Assembly (NCBI RefSeq): GCF_000720765.1
Contig: NZ_JODC01000027.1
Span: forward strand, 17,989 to 81,988
Direction of reading: 5' to 3'
DNA from: Streptomyces sp. NRRL S-646
Lineage (GTDB): Bacteria > Actinomycetota > Actinomycetes > Streptomycetales > Streptomycetaceae
DNA length: 64,000 nucleotides
Shown piece after piece: positions 17,387-25,603 of this stretch. The position numbers were made by a program, and so were the translations under genes. The notes under the pieces were generated by a model. It ran no database searches and had not been told where the DNA came from. It was given only the letters and a program-made list of their open reading frames with translations. How positions within the stretch are numbered: the first letter of the stretch is position 1; each line of letters opens with the position of its first letter.

Positions 17387-18916
17387 ATGACAGCGCCTCA
17401 CCCGCGCTACCGCCGCACGATCGCGATCCCGCTCGGGATGGCGACGGCGACGGCCCTCGCGTTCCTGCCGAACGGCACGGCCGCGGCGGCGGACAGCGCG
17501 CCGGCGGCCACCACCGCCGCCGCCGCCGACGCGAGCTCGCTCAGCTACGTCGTCAACGTACGCCCCGGACACGGCGCTTCGGCGTATGTGAAGAAGGCGA
17601 TAGCCGAGGCCGGCGGCACGATCGTGACGTCGTACGACGAGATCGGCGTGATCGTCGTCCACTCGGCGAACCCCGGCTTCGCCAGGACCATCCGCACGGT
17701 GCACGGGGTGGAGTCGGCCGGCAACACCCGCAACGCGCCACTGCCCGCCCAGTCGACGACCGACATGGGCGCGCCGAAGGCACTCACGGCCGAGGAGCTG
17801 AAGGGCGTTCAGGCCGCCGACGGGCAGGACCCGCTGGAGCCCCTGCAGTGGGATCTCGCCGCCATCAAGGCGGACAAGGCGCACGAGAAGTCGCTGGGCA
17901 GCCCGAAGGTCACGGTCGGCGTGATCGACACCGGCGTCGACGACACGCACCCCGACATCGCGCCGAACTTCAACCGGAGCGCCTCGGTCAACTGTGTGTC
18001 GGGCAAGCCGGACACGACCGACGGCGCCTGGCGCCCCAGCGCCTCGGAGAGCCCGCACGGCACACACGTCGCGGGCGAGATCGCGGCCGCGAAGAACGGC
18101 GTCGGCATGACCGGTGTCGCTCCGGGCGTGAAGGTCGCCGGCATCAAGGTGGCGAACCCGCAGGGCTACTTCTACACCGAGGCCGTGGTCTGCGGCTTCG
18201 TGTGGGCGGCCGAGCACGGCGTGGACGTCACCAACAACAGCTATTACACCGATCCCTGGTACTTCAACTGCACCGACGACCCGGACCAGAAGGCGCTCGT
18301 GGACGCCGTCACCCGGGCCGCGCGGTTCGCCGAGAGGAAGGGCACGGTCAACGTCGCGGCGGCCGGCAACGAGAACTACGACCTGGCGTCCGACTCGATC
18401 ACGGACCCGTCCTCGCCGAACGACGGCACCCCCTCCGACCGGGTGGTCGATCCGGCCAAGTGCCTTGACATACCGACCCAGTTGCCGGGTGTGGTGACCG
18501 TGGCGGCGACCGGTGCGAAGGGCATCAAGTCGTCGTTCTCCAACCACGGTCTGGGCATCATCGACGTGGCCGCTCCGGGCGGCGACTCGACCCGATACCA
18601 GGCACCGGCCCCGCCGGCCACCAGCGGTCTGATCCTGGGCACTCTGCCGGGTGGCAAGTGGGGCTACATGGCCGGTACGTCGATGGCCTCGCCGCATGTG
18701 GCAGCGGTCGCCGCATTGATCAAGTCAACCCATCCACATGCCTCGGCCGGCCTGGTGAAGGCCCTGCTGTACGCCGAGGCCGACAGCACGGCGTGCACCG
18801 ACCCTTACGACCTCGACGGGGACGGCAAGGTCGACGCGGTGTGTGAGGGGCCGAGGAACTACAACGGCTTCTACGGCTGGGGCACGGTGGACGCGCTGGA
18901 CGCGGTGACGAAGTAG
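17387..18916 (+). CDS. secreted subtilisin-like (S8) serine protease 2
   Basis: 509 residues, a tandem paralogue of the preceding protease with the same layout: signal peptide, propeptide (SYVVNVRPGHGASAYVKKAI), S8 domain and a C-terminal DLDGDGKVD loop flanked by cysteines. Here the aspartate motif is the canonical VIDTGVDDTHPD. The histidine is in HGTHVAGE and the serine in GTSMASPHVA. The start is ATG 17387 with GGAG seven bases upstream. Local duplication is evident from near-collinear sequence. Confidence 0.93.
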   Translation: MTAPHPRYRRTIAIPLGMATATALAFLPNGTAAAADSAPAATTAAAADASSLSYVVNVRPGHGASAYVKKAIAEAGGTIVTSYDEIGVIVVHSANPGFARTIRTVHGVESAGNTRNAPLPAQSTTDMGAPKALTAEELKGVQAADGQDPLEPLQWDLAAIKADKAHEKSLGSPKVTVGVIDTGVDDTHPDIAPNFNRSASVNCVSGKPDTTDGAWRPSASESPHGTHVAGEIAAAKNGVGMTGVAPGVKVAGIKVANPQGYFYTEAVVCGFVWAAEHGVDVTNNSYYTDPWYFNCTDDPDQKALVDAVTRAARFAERKGTVNVAAAGNENYDLASDSITDPSSPNDGTPSDRVVDPAKCLDIPTQLPGVVTVAATGAKGIKSSFSNHGLGIIDVAAPGGDSTRYQAPAPPATSGLILGTLPGGKWGYMAGTSMASPHVAAVAALIKSTHPHASAGLVKALLYAEADSTACTDPYDLDGDGKVDAVCEGPRNYNGFYGWGTVDALDAVTK

Positions 18917-18993
18917 GGCGGAAGAAGCAGGGCAGAAACAGGACGCGACCTCCGGGCCGCCGTCCATATATTGATTCAGTCAATAGTGCATAG

Positions 18994-19009
18994 TGCAGTC
19001 ATGACTGCA
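18994..19009. promoter_or_regulatory. 16-bp perfect palindrome across a start codon
   Basis: TGCAGTCATGACTGCA is its own reverse complement and contains the ATG of the next gene. Another partial dyad (TTGATTCAGTCAA) lies 11 bases upstream. It could be an operator or a start-codon hairpin; untested. Confidence 0.4.
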
Positions 19010-20365
19010 ATCAACTTCGCATGGTCCGCTCTGGGCGGCGATGCCGCCCTTCTCCCGCGGGTGTCGACCGTAGTGCGGGAGGGCGCTCTCCAGGGGCGCC
19101 TTCCCGTACGGGAGTTGGCGCGGGCCTGCGTCGGAGCGTGCGCGCTGGCCGCTGCCGAGCTGGGGGCACGGCGGGGCGAGATCCCGAAGGTGCCCGGGGT
19201 GCGGGTGGACGACGGCGCCGTCGCCGCGGCCTTCCACAGTGAGCGGCATCTGCTGGTCGACGGGCGGGCGCCGGTCGGCTTCGCCCCGTTGTCGCGGTTC
19301 TGGCGGACGGCGGACGGCTGGGTGCGGACGCACGCGAACTATCCGCACCACCGGGCGCGTCTGCTGGAAGCGTTGGGCGCGCCGGACGACGTGGCCGCCG
19401 TCGAAGCCGCGTTGGCCGAGCGGTCCGCACGGGAGGTCGAGGAAGCGGTGTACGCGGCCGGGGGTCTGGCGGTGGCACTGCGGAGCCCCGAGGAGTGGGC
19501 CGCGCACGCACAGGCCGCCGCGGTGGCCGCGCGACCTCTGGTGGAGCGCGATCGGCTCGACTCCTCGCACGCGCGCGTGCTCGCCCCCGTGGACGGGTCC
19601 CCGCTGCTGCCGGCGGCCGGACTGCGGGTCCTCGACCTGACCCGGGTCCTGGCCGGACCGGTCGCCACCCGCACGCTCGCCCTGCTGGGCGCGGACGTGC
19701 TGCGCGTTGACCCCCCGCAGCTGCCCGAGCTGTCCGATCAGCACGCCGACACGGGCTTCGGGAAGCGGTCGGCGACGCTGGACCTGGCGGCCGACCGGCG
19801 CACCTTCGAGGAGCTGCTCGCAGCGGCGGACGTGGTCGTCACGGGCTACCGACCGGGCGCCCTGGACCGGTTCGGGCTGTCGCCGCACGCGCTGGCGGAA
19901 CGGCGTCCCGGCGTGGTCGTGGCGCAGGTGTCGGCATGGGGCGCCTACGGGCCGTGGAGGGAGCGGCGGGGCTTCGACAGCCTGGTTCAGGTGGCCTCGG
20001 GGATCGCCGCCGTCGAGGGCTCCCCGGAGCAGCCGGGTGCGCTGCCCGCGCAGGCACTCGACCACGGGACGGGCTATCTGCTGGCGGCAGCGGTGCTGCG
20101 GGCGCTGACCGAGCAGTCGTACGAGGGCGGCAGCCGGTTCGTACGGCTGGCGTTGGCGCGGACGGCCGACTGGCTCGTGAACGGCATCGGGGCCGGTGCT
20201 GCGGGCGACGACTCGTACGACGGGCCCGGCCCCTGGCTCGCCGAGACGGAGAGCTCGCTGGGGCGGCTGCGGTACGCCCTGCCGCCGGTGTCCTTCGCGG
20301 GCGGGCCGGCCGACTGGGCGCGTCCGCCGGTGCCCTGGGGCACGGATCCCGCGCGCTGGGTCTGA
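19001..20365 (+). CDS. CaiB/BaiF-family CoA transferase
   Basis: 454 residues of the class III CoA-transferase fold. The LRVLDLTRVLAGPVATRTLALLGADVLRVDPP stretch and the later ADVVVTGYRPGALDRFGL are family hallmarks. The catalytic aspartate normally found about residue 170-240 cannot be placed with certainty. ATG 19001 is chosen because it begins the conserved N-terminal helix; an ATG 10 codons upstream is possible. The substrate is unknown. The gene stands alone, with no CoA ligase or dehydrogenase partner next to it. Confidence 0.85.
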   Translation: MTAINFAWSALGGDAALLPRVSTVVREGALQGRLPVRELARACVGACALAAAELGARRGEIPKVPGVRVDDGAVAAAFHSERHLLVDGRAPVGFAPLSRFWRTADGWVRTHANYPHHRARLLEALGAPDDVAAVEAALAERSAREVEEAVYAAGGLAVALRSPEEWAAHAQAAAVAARPLVERDRLDSSHARVLAPVDGSPLLPAAGLRVLDLTRVLAGPVATRTLALLGADVLRVDPPQLPELSDQHADTGFGKRSATLDLAADRRTFEELLAAADVVVTGYRPGALDRFGLSPHALAERRPGVVVAQVSAWGAYGPWRERRGFDSLVQVASGIAAVEGSPEQPGALPAQALDHGTGYLLAAAVLRALTEQSYEGGSRFVRLALARTADWLVNGIGAGAAGDDSYDGPGPWLAETESSLGRLRYALPPVSFAGGPADWARPPVPWGTDPARWV

Positions 20366-20470
20366 GTCAGGGGACGCCCGAAACCGTACCCATGCGCAGA
20401 ATGCCGTACCCCACTTGTCTTACTCCACTTGCCCGGTTCTGCGACGGCTGGCAACCATCGGGAGGTGACT

Positions 20471-21475
20471 TTGACGAAACCCAGGGCCGGGGAAGCCGAA
20501 GCCGGGGAGCCCGCACGGCGCCCCGGTGCCGGCCGAACCGTCGCCGTACTCCTCCTTCCGGGCCTGGCCGCGCTGATACCGCTGCTCGGCCCGTCCGCCG
20601 CGCTGCACGGCACGGGGGAGGCCGCCGCGCCCGGCGTCGGCGGCATCGGGCTGCTGCGGGCAGTGCTGTTCGCCGCGGTGTGCGTGCCGGTGGGCGAGTT
20701 GTTCGTGAAGCGTCTGGCCCGTTCGCTGCCCGGCGCTCCGGAAGCCGCGCCCCGAAGCTGGGTACCGTACGCGGCCGCCGCCGGTTTCGTCGCCGCACTG
20801 GGTCTCGCCTCGGTCGTGTCCACCGGCAACCTGGTGCCGCACAGCCTTGCCGACATCAACGTCGGCGGCCTCTACGACTCGCGGGACGGCAAGCTCGCGC
20901 TGGTCGAGGTCAACGCCTTTCTCGCGGTCGGCCTCTGCGCCCTCTCGCGCCGCCCGGCCACCCAGGTCTGGCCGCTGGCCGCGATCATCGCTGCGGAGGC
21001 CCTGCGCGCCCATCCCACGACCGAACACAGCCCGCTGCTCGGGGCGGGGCTGACGTTCTTACACCTGACGTGCGCGACGCTGTGGACGGGCAGCCTGCTG
21101 CACACGCTGCGGACGCTGCGCCGGTGGGGCCCCTGCGAGACGGGTGCGGCCCTGTTGGGGCTCTACGCGCGCGTGGCGGCCGTTCTGCTCGCCGCCATCA
21201 CCGCGACCGGGGTGTGGAGTTCGCTGCGCCGCATGCCGTCGCACACGATCCTGGACCAGCTGACGACGACGGCGTACGGGCGCACCCTGCTCGCCAAGGT
21301 GATCCTCGTGGTCACCGTCGCCCTGCTCGCCCTGTGGGCGCGGATCCGGCTGCGTCGCGCCGCCGACCCGCTGACCGCCTGCTTCCCCGCGCGCATGGAG
21401 GTCGCCGCCCTGGGCGTGGTGGTCCTGGTGTCGGGGCTGCTGACGGCGCTGCCGCTGCCGATCCGCTGGTCGTGA
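20471..21475 (+). CDS. CopD-like copper resistance membrane protein
   Basis: 334 residues with about eight membrane helices. The second half (HLTCATLWTGSLLHTL, RVAAVLLAAITATGVWSSLR, YGRTLLAKVILV) matches the CopD domain of inner-membrane copper proteins. The start is taken as TTG 20471, with GGAGG five bases upstream; GTG 20465 is an alternative. It contains a TTA leucine codon at 21059-21061, so translation should depend on the bldA tRNA and be delayed to development. No CopC domain is encoded nearby. Confidence 0.78.
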   Translation: MTKPRAGEAEAGEPARRPGAGRTVAVLLLPGLAALIPLLGPSAALHGTGEAAAPGVGGIGLLRAVLFAAVCVPVGELFVKRLARSLPGAPEAAPRSWVPYAAAAGFVAALGLASVVSTGNLVPHSLADINVGGLYDSRDGKLALVEVNAFLAVGLCALSRRPATQVWPLAAIIAAEALRAHPTTEHSPLLGAGLTFLHLTCATLWTGSLLHTLRTLRRWGPCETGAALLGLYARVAAVLLAAITATGVWSSLRRMPSHTILDQLTTTAYGRTLLAKVILVVTVALLALWARIRLRRAADPLTACFPARMEVAALGVVVLVSGLLTALPLPIRWS

Positions 21476-21478
21476 CGG

Positions 21479-22525
21479 TCAGTCGTTGATGACGAGCACC
21501 TTGAGGGCCGTGCGCTCGTCCATCGCCTTGTAGCCGTCGGGGACGCCCTCCAGACCGACCGTCAGGTCGAAGACCGGTGAGGCGTCGACGGTGCCGTCGA
21601 GGACGTCGGGCAGCAGTTCCGGGATGTAGGCGCGGACCGGTGCGACACCGCCGCGCAGTGCGATGTTCCGGTCGAACATGACGCCGAGGTCGACTCCGGT
21701 GCCGCTGCCGTGCGGCACGCCGACGAAGCCGATCGCGCCGCCGTCGCGGGTGATGTTGACCGCCGTACGCATGGACTGTTCGGTGCCGACGGCTTCGACG
21801 ACGGCGTGTGCGCCCTGTCCGCGGGTGAGTTCGCGTACGGCCTCGACGGCCGCGTCGCCGCGTTCGGCGACGACGTCGGTGGCGCCGAAGCGGCGCGCGA
21901 TGTCGGTGCGGACCTGGTGGCGGCCCAGGGCGATGATGCGCTCCGCGCCCAGCCGCCTGGCGGCGAGCACCGCGCACAGGCCGACGGCTCCGTCGCCGAC
22001 GACGGCGACCGTGGCTCCCGGGCGGGCGCCCGCGCCGAGGGCCGCGTGGTGGCCGGTGCCGAGGACGTCGGAGAGGGTCAGCAGGGCGGACAGCAGGTGG
22101 TCGTCGGACGCGGCGTCCTTGGGGAGCTGGACGAGGGTGCCGTCGGCGAACGGCACGCGCACGGCCTCGCCCTGGCCGCCGTCGTGTCCGACGGAGCCCC
22201 AGAAGCCGCCGTGCTCGCAGGAGGTGGTGAGGCCCTCGCGGCAGTAGTCGCACACGCCGTCGGACCACATGAAGGGCGCGACGACGAGGTCACCTCGCCG
22301 GATGTTCGAGACCTCGCTGCCGGTCTCCTCCACGACACCGAGGAACTCGTGCCCGATGCGCTGCCCCGGCTGCCGGGCCGCCTCGCCGCGGTACGCCCAC
22401 AGGTCGCTGCCGCAGATGCAGGCGCGCAGCACCAGCACCACGGCGTCGGTGGGCAGCTGCACCACGGGCTCGGGCACGTCCTCCACACGCATGTCGTACG
22501 GGGCGTGGATGGTGGTGGCGCGCAT
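21479..22525 (-). CDS. zinc-dependent alcohol dehydrogenase
   Basis: 348-residue medium-chain dehydrogenase. Catalytic zinc ligands are in CICGSD and RIGHEFLG. A structural-zinc-like lobe has three cysteines (CDYCREGLTTSC) rather than four. The Rossmann motif is VAVVGDGAVGLCAV. It resembles the threonine/sorbitol dehydrogenase-like branch acting on secondary alcohols; the substrate is unknown. ATG 22525 begins the conserved MRATTIHAPYDMRVEDV. The stop lies 4 bases from the convergent CopD gene. Confidence 0.9.
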   Translation of the reverse strand: MRATTIHAPYDMRVEDVPEPVVQLPTDAVVLVLRACICGSDLWAYRGEAARQPGQRIGHEFLGVVEETGSEVSNIRRGDLVVAPFMWSDGVCDYCREGLTTSCEHGGFWGSVGHDGGQGEAVRVPFADGTLVQLPKDAASDDHLLSALLTLSDVLGTGHHAALGAGARPGATVAVVGDGAVGLCAVLAARRLGAERIIALGRHQVRTDIARRFGATDVVAERGDAAVEAVRELTRGQGAHAVVEAVGTEQSMRTAVNITRDGGAIGFVGVPHGSGTGVDLGVMFDRNIALRGGVAPVRAYIPELLPDVLDGTVDASPVFDLTVGLEGVPDGYKAMDERTALKVLVIND

Positions 22526-22678
22526 GGCGAGGGTCCTTCTCGTGCGGTGTCGTGGGTGCGCTCGGGGGGTGGTCGGGCGCACTTCACCGTACGCCGCCGC
22601 GGACGCCCGCCGCTCGCCGAGGGCGCCGCGGACCAGCAGGAACCGGGACCTGAGCGCTCCGCATTGCTGTGCGCGCGC

Positions 22679-22733
22679 CCCTTCAGGGCGCTGCCGCTGT
22701 GTCTACCTGCGGCTCCGCCGCGGGCAGCGGAAT
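22679..22733 (+). repeat. dispersed GC-rich repeat, copy 1
   Basis: A degenerate copy of the TTCAGGG-CGC / GCGGCTCCGCCGCG element lies in the gap between two minus-strand genes. Better copies are at 33590 and 62866. GCGGCTCCGCCGC forms a small hairpin. Confidence 0.65.
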
Positions 22734-22746
22734 TCTCCCGAGCTGC

Positions 22747-23457
22747 TCAGACCCCGGCCGCCCCCAGCAGCGCCCCCGCCGCGTAGGTGACCCCCATGGC
22801 CAGGGCCCCGCCCGCGACGTTGCGCAGCACGGCCTGCCCGAGCCGGGCGCCACCGAGGCGTGCGCTGGTCCAGCCGGTGAGGGCGAGGGCGCCCAGTACG
22901 GAGACCACGGTGACCGGGAGCCGCCAGTCCGCGGGCGGCAGCACGATCGCCAGCAGCGGCAGCAGCGCGCCGACGGTGAACGCGAGGAAGCTCGCCCACG
23001 CCGCATGCCAGGGATTGGTCAGCTCGTCGGGGTCGATGCCGAGCTCCACACGCGCGTGCGCCCTGAGTGCGTCCCGTTCGGTCAGCTGCTCGGCCGCCTC
23101 CCTGGCCACCTCGTGGGACATGCCCCGCTCCTGGAGCAGCCCGGTGAGTTCCTCCAGTTCGGCCTCGGGCTGTTCGCGCAACTCGCGCCGTTCCAGGGCG
23201 AGCGCGGCCATCTCGGAGTCCCGCTGGGTGGAGACGGACACGTACTCCCCGGCGGCCATCGACATCGACCCGGCCAGCAGACCCGCCAGCCCGGCGGTGA
23301 GCAGGGCCGAGCGGTGGTCCGTCGCGCCGGCCACACCGACGACGAGACCCGCGGTGGAGACGATGCCGTCGTTCGCGCCCAGCACGGCCGCGCGCAGCCA
23401 GTTCAGCCGCTCGCCCAGTGAGCCCCCGTGGGCCTCGCCGGCATGCGTTGGTTCCAT
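22747..23457 (-). CDS. VIT1/CCC1-family transporter
   Basis: 236 residues. The N-terminal AAVLGANDGIVSTAGLVVGVAGA and AGLAGLLAGSMSMAAGEYVSVSTQ are the signature of the VIT1 (vacuolar iron transporter-like) family. A charged cytoplasmic loop (about residues 85-150, rich in Glu, as in the metal-binding domain) follows, then two or three more membrane helices. It likely exports iron or manganese. ATG 23457 is chosen; GTG 23460 is adjacent and also in frame. The upstream neighbour is a pseudogene. Confidence 0.88.
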   Translation of the reverse strand: MEPTHAGEAHGGSLGERLNWLRAAVLGANDGIVSTAGLVVGVAGATDHRSALLTAGLAGLLAGSMSMAAGEYVSVSTQRDSEMAALALERRELREQPEAELEELTGLLQERGMSHEVAREAAEQLTERDALRAHARVELGIDPDELTNPWHAAWASFLAFTVGALLPLLAIVLPPADWRLPVTVVSVLGALALTGWTSARLGGARLGQAVLRNVAGGALAMGVTYAAGALLGAAGV

Positions 23458-23484
23458 CACATCGGGAGGATCCCACTGCGGGCG

Positions 23485-23748
23485 TCACCACACCCGTACC
23501 GACGCTCCCCGGGCGAACGCCGGGCTCGTCGCGTCCGCCGGCGGTTCGGTCAGCGGCTGCGCCGGCTCCGCCACCGTCGGCCCCACCTTCGCCGCGATCG
23601 GGTCCCGCAGATCCAGGTCGAAGCCGTGCACGCGCGCCGCGTTGCCCCCGACCATGGCGGCGACCTCGTCGCGCGGCACGCCCGCGTAGGCGGCGCGCAG
23701 GCCCTCCCTGGAGTACGGGTAGGTCCCCTCGTCGTGCGGGTAGTCGCG
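23485..23748 (-). pseudogene. remnant of an amidohydrolase (C-terminal fragment)
   Basis: Only the last 87 codons remain: DYPHDEGTYPYSREGLRAA, then PRDEVAAMVGGNAARVHGFD. This is the end of an amidohydrolase-2 metal-dependent hydrolase, including the metal-binding Asp of the usual GSDYPH motif. There is no start or N-terminal domain. It is fused directly to the truncated SDR at about 23746-23755 in another frame, which points to one deletion removing the 3' end of the SDR and most of this gene. Confidence 0.75.
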
Positions 23749-24625
23749 CGGTGGAGCATCGACTCGGCACGCGCGCGGATCTGGGCGTCGCTGTGCTCGC
23801 TCGCCGGCAGCAGCCAGAAGCGGTCCGCGCGGATGCCGTCCACGACGAGCTCCGCGACCTCCTCCACGGGCGTGAACCACACCTCCCGGCCCGCCGCGCG
23901 CATCGCCGCCTCCCACTGGCCGAGGCTGCGGTACGGCGTCCTGCGCGGCCGCTCCTTCGCGTACCGCTCGGGCCTGTTGCGGTGCGACTCCCACAGGCCG
24001 GTGCGCAGCATGTGCGGCCCGGGGAAGAGCACGGACGCGCCCACGCGCGCGTGCTCCGCCCTGAGGTGGGCGTACAGGGACTCGGTCATCGTGACGACGG
24101 CGGTCTTGGTGACGGCGTACACGGAGGCGGTGGGCAGCGGGGCGATGCCGCCGTCGCAGGAGGACGTGTTGACGACATGACCGGGTTGACCCGACTTGAT
24201 CATCCGTGGCAGGAACGCCTGGACGCCATGGAAGACGCCCCACACATTGACGGCGAACGCCCACTTCCAGTCGTTCGGTTCGTGCTCCCACATGCGGCCC
24301 TCGGCACCGGAGCCGACCCCGGCGTTGTTGCACAGGACATGCACGGCGCCGTACGTCTCGTACGCCGACTCGGCGAGGTCCAGGACCTCCTGACGCTCGC
24401 CGACGTCGACCACGCGCGCGTGCACGTCGGCACCCTCGGCGCGCAGGTCCGCGGCCGCCTTCTCCAGGGCGCTCTCCTCGACGTCGGCGAGGACCACCTT
24501 CAGGCCCTCGCCCGCGAACCGCCGGGCCATGGCGAGCCCGATCCCTCCCCCACTGCCTGAAGGGCGTGGGCGGTGCCCCCAGCCGCCCCGGTGACGACGG
24601 CGACCTGTCCGGCCCGGAGTTCCAT
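23749..24625 (-). pseudogene. frameshifted and truncated SDR oxidoreductase
   Basis: The start (MELRAGQVAVVTGAAGG, ATG 24625) is followed after the glycine motif by about 32 extra bases. The rest of the protein then continues in another frame (GIGLAMARRFAGEGLKVVLAD, NNAGVGSGAEG, TSSCDGG, YAVTKTAVVTMTESL). The catalytic serine, tyrosine and lysine survive. The protein stops matching at SMLHR, where the amidohydrolase remnant begins. ATG overlaps the stop of the upstream decarboxylase gene (TAATG), so this was once the second gene of that operon. Confidence 0.78.
24545..24580. repeat. short repeat-like insertion in the SDR pseudogene
   Basis: CTCCCCCACTGCCTGAAGGG and the following GTGGGCGGTGCCCCC are foreign to SDR coding sequence and resemble dispersed CCCCCAC-GTGGGG hairpin repeats of Streptomyces intergenic DNA. 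Compared with the expected TGAAGGIGLA motif the insertion is about 32 bases, causing a frameshift. Confidence 0.6.
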
Positions 24626-25422
24626 TACACCCGCCCCTGTGGAGGCGCGTCGAGGATCTGCCCCGGATCGTCGTAGCGCTGGTGGATGTACGGCAACAGG
24701 GCTTCCGGGCTGACCCGTTCGACGACCTTGCCGCGCTGGTCGCTGGTCTTCTCACCGATGGTGATGTCGACGAGCCGGAGGACCGGGAGGTCGGCCACCG
24801 GGTCGTACATGGACTCGCGCAGGACGACCTCCCCGGTGACCCGCTCCAGCCGGCGCACCTTCTCGTTGCGCAGGCAGTGGACCAGCACCGGATCGACGTC
24901 GAAGCCCGAACCGTCCACCGCGGGAAGGAACTTGAAGTAGAAGTCGGTCTTCCGGCTCCGCTCCGGCAGCGGCAGCCGGCCGCTCACCGCGCCGCGCACC
25001 TCGACGAAGGCGATGCCGTGCCGGGCGAGGGAGGCATGGACGACGAGGCCGTCGCGCTCGACCGTCACCTCGCCCAGCTTCTTGGGCTCCCCGAAGACCT
25101 CACGGCCGCCGGTGAGGGCCCGCTCGTGGGTCATCGGCATGACGAGCGGGTACCAGCCGTCGACGCCCGCGTGCGAGGCGGCCACCGCGAACGAGCCCGC
25201 GCCGAGCGGGTGTCCGGACAGGTCGACCCTGCTGATGTTCACCCGGACCAGGGGCCGGCCCGTGGGTTTCAGGGGCGGCGGCAGCACCGCGGCGAGCGCG
25301 TCCGGGTCGGTCTCCCACTGGGCCACCACACCGGTGGACCAGATGTCGGGAAGCCTCGCGGCCGCTGTGCGCGCGGCGGCGATCTCCGCCTCGGTCCGTG
25401 CCCCGTACCGTACGCGTGCCAT
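24625..25422 (-). CDS. acetoacetate decarboxylase-family protein
   Basis: 265 residues of the ADC fold. FGEPKKLGEV contains the paired lysines equivalent to the Schiff-base site of acetoacetate decarboxylase. SFAVAASHAGVDGWYPLVMPM precedes it. The substrate is unknown; many actinobacterial members act on other keto acids or aldol products. The start is ATG 25422 with GAAGG upstream. First gene of a former operon whose SDR and amidohydrolase partners are now pseudogenes, so it may have lost its pathway. Confidence 0.85.
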   Translation of the reverse strand: MARVRYGARTEAEIAAARTAAARLPDIWSTGVVAQWETDPDALAAVLPPPLKPTGRPLVRVNISRVDLSGHPLGAGSFAVAASHAGVDGWYPLVMPMTHERALTGGREVFGEPKKLGEVTVERDGLVVHASLARHGIAFVEVRGAVSGRLPLPERSRKTDFYFKFLPAVDGSGFDVDPVLVHCLRNEKVRRLERVTGEVVLRESMYDPVADLPVLRLVDITIGEKTSDQRGKVVERVSPEALLPYIHQRYDDPGQILDAPPQGRV

Positions 25423-25603
25423 AGCCGTACCGCCCTTCCGTCGGCCGTCACACGCCGGGCGGGCAGCACGCTTGCACCGGCTGCCGAAAAGGTCCATAGC
25501 CGGGGGCACAGACATTCGCGCCATTCGCGGCACTCGAACAGAGCGGCGCGGAAGGCCACCTGACGGACAGGACTGTCAGTGCCGGCCCGTATCCTCAGGG
25601 ACC

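Noticed and set aside
23485..24755. A novel fused SDR-amidohydrolase enzyme
   Set aside because: The parts are in different frames and each lacks essential regions; they are remnants, not a fusion protein.
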